From Candidatus Eremiobacteraceae bacterium (GTDB taxonomy: Bacteria; Vulcanimicrobiota; Vulcanimicrobiia; Eremiobacterales; Eremiobacteraceae): 64,000 nucleotides of DNA. The position numbers were made by a program, and so were the translations under genes. This document shows positions 33,802 to 41,833 of the stretch, in pieces. How positions within the stretch are numbered: position 1 is the first letter of the stretch; each line of letters opens with the position of its first letter. Below the pieces are notes generated by a model that saw nothing but the letters and a program-made list of their open reading frames with translations, was not told where the DNA came from and ran no database searches. The stretch lies in assembly GCA_036511855.1 (NCBI GenBank), contig DATCBN010000093.1, positions 1 through 64,000 on the forward strand. Direction: 5' to 3'.

Positions 33802-34863
33802 CTATTTGTTGTAGCGCAGGAACGCTGGAACTTCGATCTCATCCATGTTGATGGGCTTGACCTTTTCCATATCGCCCACACCGAGCACGCGCTGACGCTC
33901 GCGCGCGCGCGATCCGAATCCCGTCGCAAGCACCGTGACGCGCACTTCGTTGCCCATGCTCTCGTCGATGGTGGCGCCGAAGATGACTTCGGCTTCGGGA
34001 TCCACCGACTTGCTGATGGCCTCCGCCGCTTCGTTCACTTCGTACATCGAAAGATCCGGGCCGCCGTAGATATTGAAGATCACGCCGCGGGCGCCGTCGA
34101 TGGTGGCCTCGAGGAGCGGGCTCGATACCGCTTTCTGTGCGGCATCCGCTGCGCGCCGTTCACCGGTTCCTATGCCGATGCCCATGAGCGCGGAACCGGC
34201 GTCCGTCATCACGCGCCGCACGTCGGCGAAATCGAGGTTGATCAATCCGGGCTTGGTGATGAGATCGGTGATGCCTTGGATGCCTTGGCGCAGCACGTCG
34301 TCGGCCGACCGGAATGCCTCCATGAGCGGCGTGCGCTTCTCGATGATGGAGAGCAGGCGGTCGTTAGGAATCACGATCAGTGTGTCGACTTTTTGTTCGA
34401 GCTCGGCGATGCCGCGTTCTGCGATCTGTGCGCGCTTGCGCAGTTCGAACCCGAAGGGTTTGGTGACCACGCCGACCGTAAGCGCCCCAGCGGCCCGTGC
34501 GAGCTCGGCAACGATGGGTGCCGCACCCGTGCCGGTGCCGCCGCCCATCCCCGCAGTGATGAAGACGAGGTCGGTGCCCTCGACGAGCATCGCGAGATCT
34601 TCCTTCGATTCTTCTGCCGCCTGGCGACCGATCTCCGGATCCGCGCCCGCCCCGAGGCCGCGCGTGAGATTCTGTCCGATCTGCACGCGATTTTCCGTGC
34701 GCGAATTCTTCAACGCTTGGATATCGCAGTTGACGGAGAAGAACTCCGCCCCGTTGATGCCGGAGTCGACCATTCGATCGATAGCGTTGCAGCCGCCGCC
34801 GCCGACGCCGATCACCTTGATGCTGGCCATATGTTCGGGAACGTAGCGACGCTGATCGGTCAT
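33802..34863 (-). CDS. ftsZ: Cell division GTPase FtsZ
   Basis: 353 aa from ATG 34863, chosen for AGGAGG 6 nt upstream. Tubulin-like; polymerises into the Z ring. Motifs: [13 protein letters not shown], tubulin signature [21 protein letters not shown] and [10 protein letters not shown]. The disordered linker is very short, and the conserved C-terminal peptide for FtsA binding is [12 protein letters not shown]. Last gene of the ftsQ-ftsA-ftsZ order. Confidence 0.98.
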   Translation of the reverse strand: MTDQRRYVPEHMASIKVIGVGGGGCNAIDRMVDSGINGAEFFSVNCDIQALKNSRTENRVQIGQNLTRGLGAGADPEIGRQAAEESKEDLAMLVEGTDLVFITAGMGGGTGTGAAPIVAELARAAGALTVGVVTKPFGFELRKRAQIAERGIAELEQKVDTLIVIPNDRLLSIIEKRTPLMEAFRSADDVLRQGIQGITDLITKPGLINLDFADVRRVMTDAGSALMGIGIGTGERRAADAAQKAVSSPLLEATIDGARGVIFNIYGGPDLSMYEVNEAAEAISKSVDPEAEVIFGATIDESMGNEVRVTVLATGFGSRARERQRVLGVGDMEKVKPINMDEIEVPAFLRYNK

Positions 34864-34911
34864 GTTCTTCCTCCTGGCTTTCTTCATAAGTGATGCGACG
34901 TCGAGCGCCGC

Positions 34912-36138
34912 TTAGCCCAACAAGTCTTTCCACCAGGCCACGAGCCGGCCGCCGACGCCCGGGCCATAGGATCGCGATGGCGTTGCTCCCGCATCCGAAT
35001 GCGCGCCGAAAAGCGCGAGTCCGACTGCGGTGGCATACGCCGGATGCTTTATCGTATCCGTCAGACCTCCGACGTGCATGGGCACGCCGACGCGAGACGG
35101 CAGGTCGAAGAAGTCCGCCGCGAGGGAATCAAGCCCCCTGAGCTCGGCGCCGCCGCCGGTGAGCACGAGTTCTGCGAGCATGACTTCGGGCGGGCAGTTC
35201 TCGGCGAGGTTCGCACGCACGAGTTTGAAGATCTCGGTCATGCGCGCGACGATGATCTGGCGTAGAAAGCTTTTCGACGCGGCGCGCGATGTGCGGCCCG
35301 AAAGCGCTTTCACCTCAAACGTCTCGTCGCCGAGATCCAGTGCGAGATTCGCCGTACCGAAAGCGTGTTTGATGTTCTCCGCTTCTTGAAAACTGGTCTT
35401 CAATCCGAGCGCGATGTCGTTGGTGACGATGTTGCCGCCAACCGGCACCGTCCACGTGTGGTAGACGCCTCCGCCCCAGTATACGGCGATGTCGGTCGTG
35501 CCCCCGCCGATGTCGAGCAGCACGACGCCCGAGTTTCTCTCCTCGGGGAGAAGGACCGCCTCGCCTGCCGCGAGCGGCTCGAAGACGACGGCCGACGGCT
35601 CGATGCCCGCGCGGTGCACGCACTTCAACACGTTGGCCACGAATGACGAACCCGCAGTGACGACATGCGTGTCCACTTCTAGACGCGCACCCGACATGCC
35701 GACCGGATCGGTGATCCCGTTTTGACCGTCGACCGCGAATTCGCGGGGCAGTGTGTGGATGATCTGGCGCTCCGCCGGCAGCGTGATGATCGTGCTCGCG
35801 TCGACGACTCGCTTGACGTCGCCAGCCGCGACTTCGCGCTCCTCGCCTCCTACCGCGACGATGCCGTGCGCGTTCTGCGACCGCACGTGTTCGCCGGTGA
35901 TGCCGACGAACGCCGTCTCGATGTTGGTGCCGGCCATTCTTTCGGCGCTTTCGGTGGCGGCCTCGATCGACTTCACGGTCTCTTCGAGGTCGGTGACCAC
36001 GCCTTTGCGCAGCCCAAGCGACGGCGCGACCCCGAAGCCCACGATATCTATGGCGCCATCGCGCCCGATCGAGGCGATGACCGCCGCGGTCTTCGTGGTG
36101 CCGATGTCCAGGCCGGCGATAACGTCGCTACGCGCCAC
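34912..36138 (-). CDS. ftsA: Cell division actin-like protein FtsA
   Basis: 408 aa. Actin/Hsp70-type ATPase that tethers FtsZ to the membrane. Phosphate-1 motif LDIGTTKTAAVIA, the SHS2/1C region, phosphate-2 motif VVLLDIGGGTTDIAVY, adenosine motif VLTGGGAELRG, and a C-terminal amphipathic helix with two Trp (GRLVAWWKDLLG), the membrane-targeting sequence. GTG start with GAGG 6 nt upstream. A DnaA-box pair sits directly upstream. Confidence 0.97.
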   Translation of the reverse strand: MARSDVIAGLDIGTTKTAAVIASIGRDGAIDIVGFGVAPSLGLRKGVVTDLEETVKSIEAATESAERMAGTNIETAFVGITGEHVRSQNAHGIVAVGGEEREVAAGDVKRVVDASTIITLPAERQIIHTLPREFAVDGQNGITDPVGMSGARLEVDTHVVTAGSSFVANVLKCVHRAGIEPSAVVFEPLAAGEAVLLPEERNSGVVLLDIGGGTTDIAVYWGGGVYHTWTVPVGGNIVTNDIALGLKTSFQEAENIKHAFGTANLALDLGDETFEVKALSGRTSRAASKSFLRQIIVARMTEIFKLVRANLAENCPPEVMLAELVLTGGGAELRGLDSLAADFFDLPSRVGVPMHVGGLTDTIKHPAYATAVGLALFGAHSDAGATPSRSYGPGVGGRLVAWWKDLLG

Positions 36139-36153
36139 TTACGACCTCAAAAA

Positions 36154-36174
36154 CTGTCCACAGCCTGTGGATAA
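36154..36174. promoter_or_regulatory. Convergent DnaA-box pair upstream of ftsA
   Basis: On the minus strand, TTATCCACA (36174-36166) is a perfect DnaA box. On the plus strand, CTGTCCACA (36154-36162) matches it at 7/9, facing it. The two share the core CCACAGGCTGTGG palindrome. The site ends 16 bp before the ftsA start codon. Confidence 0.5.
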
Positions 36175-36270
36175 TTTGCCTGCAAGAACGCAACGAGCGA
36201 CCGTGAAGGTCGCCGCGATCATTCGCGGCTCTGCATTCAAAGTGCACACGCACTTCCCTCTTTCGCATCG

Positions 36271-37068
36271 TCATCTGAATAGCACCGTCGGCGCGCGCGC
36301 GCTGCGTAGATCGACGTATGCGACGTTGCGCGGCGACGCGATCTTCACCGCGATGAGCCGGTAGAGCTGCACCTTCTGCGCGAGTCCATCGGGGGCGCCG
36401 AACAAGACGCGGAGATGATCCGCGGTCTCGACACCGATGCCGGTCGCGCCGCCGATGTCGATGGATCGCACCGTCAGGCCGGCGGTCTGAAGAGTGCGAT
36501 AGGCTTGGTACGCGACTGCCGCATCGGTGTTCGACAGGTCGGCGCCGGCTGTGACCGCGGCCGCCGGAAGTCCGGCCACATCTATTTCCGGCAGACCCAC
36601 ATCGCGGGGATCGTCGGGCCCGATGGCGAGAACGTGCATCTTCGAGTCGAGAAGCGCCCGCCCGGCAAGCGGTTCTTCAGCGGAACCAGCGGCCGCCAGG
36701 TCGAGACGGGCCGCCGGACGGCGTTCGACCACGCTCACGCTGACTCTATTCGGCCACGCGCGAGAAATCGTCGCCGTGTTCGTCCACGGCAAGCTTTCGA
36801 TGCGCTTGACGGCCGACCGGGTATCGAGCAGCCAGATGTTCGCGCCGGACGGCAGCGTCGCCGCCGATAGCACTTCGGCTGCTGAAGAACGCGAACAGCC
36901 GCTGACGTCGACTTGACCCAGGGCCAGGCGGGGATCTTGCGACGCCCGCACGCCGGCGTATGCCACCCCCCCGAACGCTGCAACGACCGCGAGCGTGATC
37001 AGGAAGCGCACGATGGCGGTTCGCAGGCCGCGCCTTGCGCGGCCTGCGCCTGCGCTACGCCCGGCCAC
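36271..37068 (-). CDS. ftsQ: Cell division protein FtsQ/DivIB
   Basis: 265 aa from GTG 37068, with GGGAG 6 nt upstream. Basic cytoplasmic N-terminus, one membrane helix (FLITLAVVAAFGGVAYAGV), then a POTRA domain (LGQVDVSGCSRSSAAEVLSAATLPSGANIWLLD) and the FtsQ beta domain (AWPNRVSVSVVERRPAARL). Links early and late divisome. The start overlaps the upstream HAD gene by 14 nt. Usual murC/murB/ddl neighbours are absent. Confidence 0.92.
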   Translation of the reverse strand: MAGRSAGAGRARRGLRTAIVRFLITLAVVAAFGGVAYAGVRASQDPRLALGQVDVSGCSRSSAAEVLSAATLPSGANIWLLDTRSAVKRIESLPWTNTATISRAWPNRVSVSVVERRPAARLDLAAAGSAEEPLAGRALLDSKMHVLAIGPDDPRDVGLPEIDVAGLPAAAVTAGADLSNTDAAVAYQAYRTLQTAGLTVRSIDIGGATGIGVETADHLRVLFGAPDGLAQKVQLYRLIAVKIASPRNVAYVDLRSARAPTVLFR

Positions 37069-37882
37069 ACGCATCTCCCTTGGACACGAGCGCGAGCGCC
37101 TCTGCCACACCGGCGCCACGCACAGCGACCACGCGCATGGCAGCTTTCTTCGCCGCATCCGTCGCGTTCGCCACCGCGTAGCTTTCCGCCGCGACGCGGA
37201 ACATCGGAACGTCGTTGTCTGAATCGCCTATCGCGGCGCACTCCGAAAGAGCCACCCCAAGTATGCCAGCCATCCGGACGAGAGCGTGGCCCTTGTCGGC
37301 CGCCGGATCGGTCACCTCGAGATACTGAGGCAAGCTCCTGCAAACGTTGGCGTGCAGACCAAGCTGGCCCGACAGCAACGGCAGATCTCTGACGACGGCG
37401 TCGGGCGCACCGATCGCCAACAATTTTATCAAAGCGCCCGGCGGAGCGGCTCCGGTGAGCAGCACGCGGAGATCCGGCACCATCACCGGCTCGACGCGCG
37501 CAAGCCGCAGATATTCGTCGGACGCGGCGCTGCTATGATCGAGGTACAGCGTGTCGCCGAAATAGAGCTGCAGGTCGTAGGCTCGGGCCCGCAACACATC
37601 GTACGCCGCCAGCGCGATGGCCGGGCGAAGCGGAACGACGTGCAACAACTCGCCGCTGTCCAGGTCGTAGATGACGCCGCCTTGCAGAGCGGCCAACGGA
37701 CCTCGCAATCCGAGGTCCGACGCGAACGGTCGTGACGCGGCGAACAACCTTCCTGTGGCCAGCACGACATGGATGCCGGCGGCGACGACGCGCGCGATCG
37801 CGCCGCGATCTGCGTCGGAAATCTTCAGATCGCTGCCGATCAGGGTTCCGTCCAGATCGATCGCCACCAGACGAACGCTCAC
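37055..37882 (-). CDS. HAD-superfamily Cof-type phosphatase
   Basis: 275 aa from GTG 37882, which overlaps the dnaE stop as GTGA. Nucleophile motif AIDLDGTLIG, motif II (VVLATGR), the C2 cap domain, motif III Lys (DKGHAL) and motif IV GDSDNDVPMF are all present. Family members dephosphorylate sugar phosphates, flavin precursors and similar metabolites; the physiological substrate is unknown. Sits between dnaE and ftsQ in one operon. Confidence 0.93.
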   Translation of the reverse strand: MSVRLVAIDLDGTLIGSDLKISDADRGAIARVVAAGIHVVLATGRLFAASRPFASDLGLRGPLAALQGGVIYDLDSGELLHVVPLRPAIALAAYDVLRARAYDLQLYFGDTLYLDHSSAASDEYLRLARVEPVMVPDLRVLLTGAAPPGALIKLLAIGAPDAVVRDLPLLSGQLGLHANVCRSLPQYLEVTDPAADKGHALVRMAGILGVALSECAAIGDSDNDVPMFRVAAESYAVANATDAAKKAAMRVVAVRGAGVAEALALVSKGDACGRA

Positions 37883-40800
37883 CGGTCGTCCGCCTGCCAC
37901 ACGTTGTCGCCGCCGAAGAGTCCGGCGAGTTCGGCGCACATCGCATCGGTGATGGCGACCGATTGCTTGAGCGGCCGCGTATCGCCGTCTTTACCCGCGT
38001 GCAGCACGATTTTGCCTGAGCCGCCCGTCGCAGAGGAGACGAGGTCCCGCAGCCGCCCGAGCCGGCGCGCATCGTCGGCGTCGCCGCACAAGCGGACGTT
38101 GAGGATCGGTGAATCACTGTGGGGCCGACCTTTATGGTCGGCCTGGTCTCCGTTCGACTCCGCAGGCAGCACATTCTGTTTGTCCTGGCCGACCGTAAAG
38201 GTCGGCCCCACAGATTTGTCCTGGCCGACCATAAAGGACGGCATTACAGATCTCGCCTTGCTGGACTGCACCGCAGGCGCCGACGCAAAGGGCCACGCCT
38301 CCACTACTTGCAGGCTTATCTCGGGGCGCTCTTCTTCTGTCGGATCCCCCGCATCGGCGACGACCGGCATCGGCCCCCCTTTTGGACCTGGCCGTCGTTC
38401 CTTTATGCGTGCCTTGACGATGACGATCGCATCGTCGCTGAAGACTTGCGACAGTTGCGGATACCATTTTGGAAACACGACCAACTCGATCGCGCTTGTC
38501 TGGTCTTCGAGTTTTGCGATGAGCATCTGGCCGCCGGCCTTTGTCACGACCCTGCGCGACGACGTCACGACGCCACCCGCGAACACGAGCTCGTCTTCGG
38601 GCAAGTCGCGCAATCCGGCGATGGTCGACGTGGTGCGCCGCGCGAGATCGGCGGCTTTGTCGGCGAGCGGATGTCCGGAGATGTAAAGGCCGATCGCTTC
38701 CTTTTCCTGGGCCAGGCGGACGGGAATCGGCAAGTCCGGCAACTGCGGCAGCGAAGGCGGCGGCAATTCGTCACCACCGCCTCCGAAAAGCGACGTCTGA
38801 CCTAGATCGCGCTCTTCCGCCAGCCGTTGTCCGTAGTCCAACGCAGCTTCCACATGCGCGAGCTTTTGCGCTCGGTTGCCGGCAAATCCGTCCATCGCGC
38901 CGGCTTTGACCAGCGACTCGAGCACGCGACGATTCATCTGCCGGGAATCGACCCGCGAGCAAAGATGAGCGAGCGACGAAAAGCGCCCATGCGAGCGGTG
39001 TTCGAGCAGTTCGCGGATAGCGCCGTCGCCCACGTTTTTCACCGCGGCCAGACCGAAGCGGATCGCGCCGTCCACCACCGTGAAGTCGGTGAAGCTCTCA
39101 TTCACGTCCGGCGGCAAGATCTTCAAGCCGGTGCGCGCGCATTCGGCCAGATACTCGACGAGCTTATCGGTATTGCCTTTGACGGACGTGAGAAGCGCGG
39201 CCATGAACGCGAGCGGATGGTTGGCTTTGAGCCATGCCGTGCGGTAGGCGAGCAATCCGTAGCACACCGAGTGTGCTTTGTTGAATCCGTAGCCGGCGAA
39301 CGGTTCGATGAACTGCCAGATCCGCGTCGCGAGCGGCGCATCGATCCCATGCGCCATGCAGCCGTTGACGAACTTCTCGCGCTCGACCGGGATCTTCTCT
39401 TTGATCTTCTTGCCGATGACCTTGCGCATCGAGTCGGCCTGCCCCACCGAATACCCGGCGAGATCACGGCACATCTGCATGACTTGTTCTTGATAGACCG
39501 CGATGCCGTACGTCTCTTCGAGGATCGGCTCGAGCTTCGGATGGAGATAGCCGATCTTCCGCCTTCCGTGTTTGCCGGCGATGAAATCCCCGATCCAATC
39601 CATGGGGCCGGGCCGGTACAGCGCGACCATCGCGATGATGTCTTCGATGCGCGTCGGCTTGAGCTCGGCGATGTAGCGCCGCATCCCGGCGCTCTCTAGT
39701 TGAAAGACGCCGCTGGTCTGGCCGAGCGAAAGCAACGCATACGTCTTGGGATCGTCCAGCGGAATCTCGTCGAGCGTGAACGCCGGATCTTCGGTGCGCC
39801 GGATCTCCACCGCCGCGGCCGCCATGACCGTGAGCGTGCGCAGTCCGAGAAAATCCATCTTGAGCAGGCCGACTTTTTCGACCCACTCCATCGAGTACTG
39901 CGTGTTGACGTCGTGGTCGCCGAGCTTCACGAGCGGCGCGTAGTCGGTCACCGGCCCGGGCGCGATGACCACGCCTGCGGCGTGCGTGGACACGTGGCGC
40001 GCCAGCCCTTCGACGCGCATCGCGGTGTCGAGAAGTTTTTGCGCCTGCGCGTCGCGCTGATAGACGGCGGTGAGTTCGGGCACTTGATCGATGGCTTGTC
40101 TGATGCTCACCGGGCTGGCGGGGATGTTTGGAATCAACTTTGCGATGCGGTCCACGTCTGCGAGCGGCACGCCCATGACCCGGCCGACGTCGCGGACGGC
40201 GGCGCGCGCCGCCATGGTGCCGAACGTGACGATCTGCGCCACGCGATCCGCGCCGTACTTCTCGGTGACGTACTTTATGACTTCGTCACGCCGCTCGAAA
40301 CAAAAATCGGTGTCGATATCCGGCATGTCGATCCGCTCGGGGTTGAGGAACCGCTCGAAGAACAGATTGTATCGAAGCGGATCGACGTCCGCGATGCGCA
40401 GGCTGTACGCCACGATCGAGCCGGCCGCCGAACCCCGGCCGGGCCCGACCGGAATGCCTTGCTCGCGCGCGTACCGGATGAAATCCCACACGATGAGAAA
40501 GTAGGACGCATAACCCATCCGGTTGATGATATCGAGCTCGTATTCGAGACGCTCGAGGTGCTCGGGCTTCGGCTCCGGGTAACGTTCCTTGAGGCCTTCA
40601 AGGCACAGCCGGCGCAGATATTCGCGATCGTCGCCCTCGCCGGGCGGCACGGGAAACGCCGGCAACGCGAACGACTTGGTCTCGATGTCGATGTCGACCA
40701 TGTCCGCGATGGTCAGCGTCGCGTCACACGCGTCCGGCGCGGCGGACATGAGATCGCGCATCTCATCCGCCGTCTTGAAATAGAAGTCATCGCCGTCGAA

Positions 40801-41502
40801 GCGCATCCGGTCGGTATCCGCGACCATTTTGCCGGTGCCGATGCACAAGAGGACGTCGTGGGCACCGCTGTCGTCTTTGCGCAGATAGTGGAAGTCGTTC
40901 GTCGCGACCGTGCGCACGCCGAGTTCTGCCGAAAGCTGCGACAGGGCTGAGCGTACCTTGTCCTCGAGCGGATTGTGATGGTGGTGAAGCTCCAGGAAAT
41001 AGCGCTCGCCGAAAATGGCCCGATAGTCCGAGATCAATGCTCGCGCGCTGGCGGTCTCGTCGCGCATGAGATGCTGTTGGACGCCGCCGCCTAGACAGCC
41101 CGACAATACGATCAAGCCGTCGCCGTATTTCGCTAAGAGATCGAGGTCCACGCGCGGCTTGTAATAGTAGCCGTCGATGAAGCCGACGGAGACGAGCTTC
41201 ATGAGATTGCGGTAGCCGCGCACGTCTTGCGCCAGCACGGTGAGATGATATTCATCGCGCGCGCTGCGATCCCGATGTCCGCGCGGCGCCACGTACATCT
41301 CGCAGCCGAGGATGGGTTTGACGCCCTTGCTCTTCGCCTCGAAGTAGAATTCCATCGCGCCGTAGAGGACGCCGTGGTCGGTGAGCGCCACCGCCGGCAT
41401 TCCAAGCGTGGCCGCTGTCGAGACGATATCTCGAATCCGGCATGCACCGTCGAGCAGAGAATACTCGCTATGGACGTGGAGATGGACGAAATTCTTGGCC
41501 AA
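37879..41502 (-). CDS. dnaE: DNA polymerase III alpha subunit, with in-frame repeat insertion near the C-terminus
   Basis: 1207 aa replicative polymerase. The N-terminal PHP domain starts VHLHVHSEYSLLDGACRI; the catalytic palm has PDIDTDFCFERRDEVI; thumb, fingers and helix-hairpin-helix follow, and the OB-fold lies near residues 990-1060 (VTKAGGQMLIAKLEDQTSAIELVVF). Between the OB-fold and the C-terminal domain, residues ~1085-1130 are encoded by three palindromic repeat units, giving the tandem 12-mers SVMPSFMVGQDK and SVGPTFTVGQDK. Translation starts at TTG 41502. The tail (IVLHAGKDGDTRPLKQSVAI) resumes the normal DnaE C-terminus. Confidence 0.97.
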   Translation of the reverse strand: MAKNFVHLHVHSEYSLLDGACRIRDIVSTAATLGMPAVALTDHGVLYGAMEFYFEAKSKGVKPILGCEMYVAPRGHRDRSARDEYHLTVLAQDVRGYRNLMKLVSVGFIDGYYYKPRVDLDLLAKYGDGLIVLSGCLGGGVQQHLMRDETASARALISDYRAIFGERYFLELHHHHNPLEDKVRSALSQLSAELGVRTVATNDFHYLRKDDSGAHDVLLCIGTGKMVADTDRMRFDGDDFYFKTADEMRDLMSAAPDACDATLTIADMVDIDIETKSFALPAFPVPPGEGDDREYLRRLCLEGLKERYPEPKPEHLERLEYELDIINRMGYASYFLIVWDFIRYAREQGIPVGPGRGSAAGSIVAYSLRIADVDPLRYNLFFERFLNPERIDMPDIDTDFCFERRDEVIKYVTEKYGADRVAQIVTFGTMAARAAVRDVGRVMGVPLADVDRIAKLIPNIPASPVSIRQAIDQVPELTAVYQRDAQAQKLLDTAMRVEGLARHVSTHAAGVVIAPGPVTDYAPLVKLGDHDVNTQYSMEWVEKVGLLKMDFLGLRTLTVMAAAAVEIRRTEDPAFTLDEIPLDDPKTYALLSLGQTSGVFQLESAGMRRYIAELKPTRIEDIIAMVALYRPGPMDWIGDFIAGKHGRRKIGYLHPKLEPILEETYGIAVYQEQVMQMCRDLAGYSVGQADSMRKVIGKKIKEKIPVEREKFVNGCMAHGIDAPLATRIWQFIEPFAGYGFNKAHSVCYGLLAYRTAWLKANHPLAFMAALLTSVKGNTDKLVEYLAECARTGLKILPPDVNESFTDFTVVDGAIRFGLAAVKNVGDGAIRELLEHRSHGRFSSLAHLCSRVDSRQMNRRVLESLVKAGAMDGFAGNRAQKLAHVEAALDYGQRLAEERDLGQTSLFGGGGDELPPPSLPQLPDLPIPVRLAQEKEAIGLYISGHPLADKAADLARRTTSTIAGLRDLPEDELVFAGGVVTSSRRVVTKAGGQMLIAKLEDQTSAIELVVFPKWYPQLSQVFSDDAIVIVKARIKERRPGPKGGPMPVVADAGDPTEEERPEISLQVVEAWPFASAPAVQSSKARSVMPSFMVGQDKSVGPTFTVGQDKQNVLPAESNGDQADHKGRPHSDSPILNVRLCGDADDARRLGRLRDLVSSATGGSGKIVLHAGKDGDTRPLKQSVAITDAMCAELAGLFGGDNVWQADDR
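38117..38250. repeat. Family B palindromic repeats inside dnaE (three units, one tandem duplication)
   Basis: Hairpin arms GGCCGACC/GGTCGGCC occur at 38123-38143 and 38187-38207, and a decayed copy at 38223-38243. Two adjacent 36-bp units (38179-38214 and 38215-38250) match at 31 of 36 positions. All lengths keep the dnaE frame open. Confidence 0.9.
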
Positions 41503-41833
41503 GCGGAACCTGCCGGTCGGGCGCGAACATACGTTTGGAGGCTATTCCTGATTGTTTCCCCGCGCCCTTGTGGATTGGCTTGTGGGCGGCGTGTGCACGA
41601 ACTGCTAATAACCATAAGAAGTTGTGCATCGCAGCAAATGCGTGAGCGCCTGTACTAGGGTGAGCATCGCTCACCCATTTGGGCAAGCGATGCTTGCCCT
41701 AGTACGACAACGGTTGTGCGACAAAAGTTGTACGCACGAGCGGCGCTCCAGGGTCGTTTGAAACTGAGCGCGAAAAGCGAAGACCCGTTACCCTCACACA
41801 CGCCCTTATGATAAGGAAGACAGCCGAACCGCA
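41503..41833. other. 331-bp divergent intergenic region dnaE/sdhA
   Basis: Holds one family A repeat (41652-41705) and presumably the divergent promoters of dnaE and the sdh operon. I find no convincing -35/-10 pair. A TATGAT-like hexamer (about 41807-41812) lies shortly before sdhA. No RNA gene or additional ORF is supported. Confidence 0.5.
41652..41705. repeat. Family A palindromic repeat, complete element
   Basis: Outer inverted repeat GTACTAGGG...CCCTAGTAC encloses GGGTGAGCATCGCTCACCC (41658-41676), an ATTT spacer and GGGCAAGCGATGCTTGCCC (41681-41699). This copy shows the full 54-bp architecture best. Confidence 0.9.

Noticed and set aside
39700-40950. 416-aa plus-strand ORF opposite dnaE
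   Set aside because: Antisense frame to highly conserved DnaE sequence with no recognisable domain.
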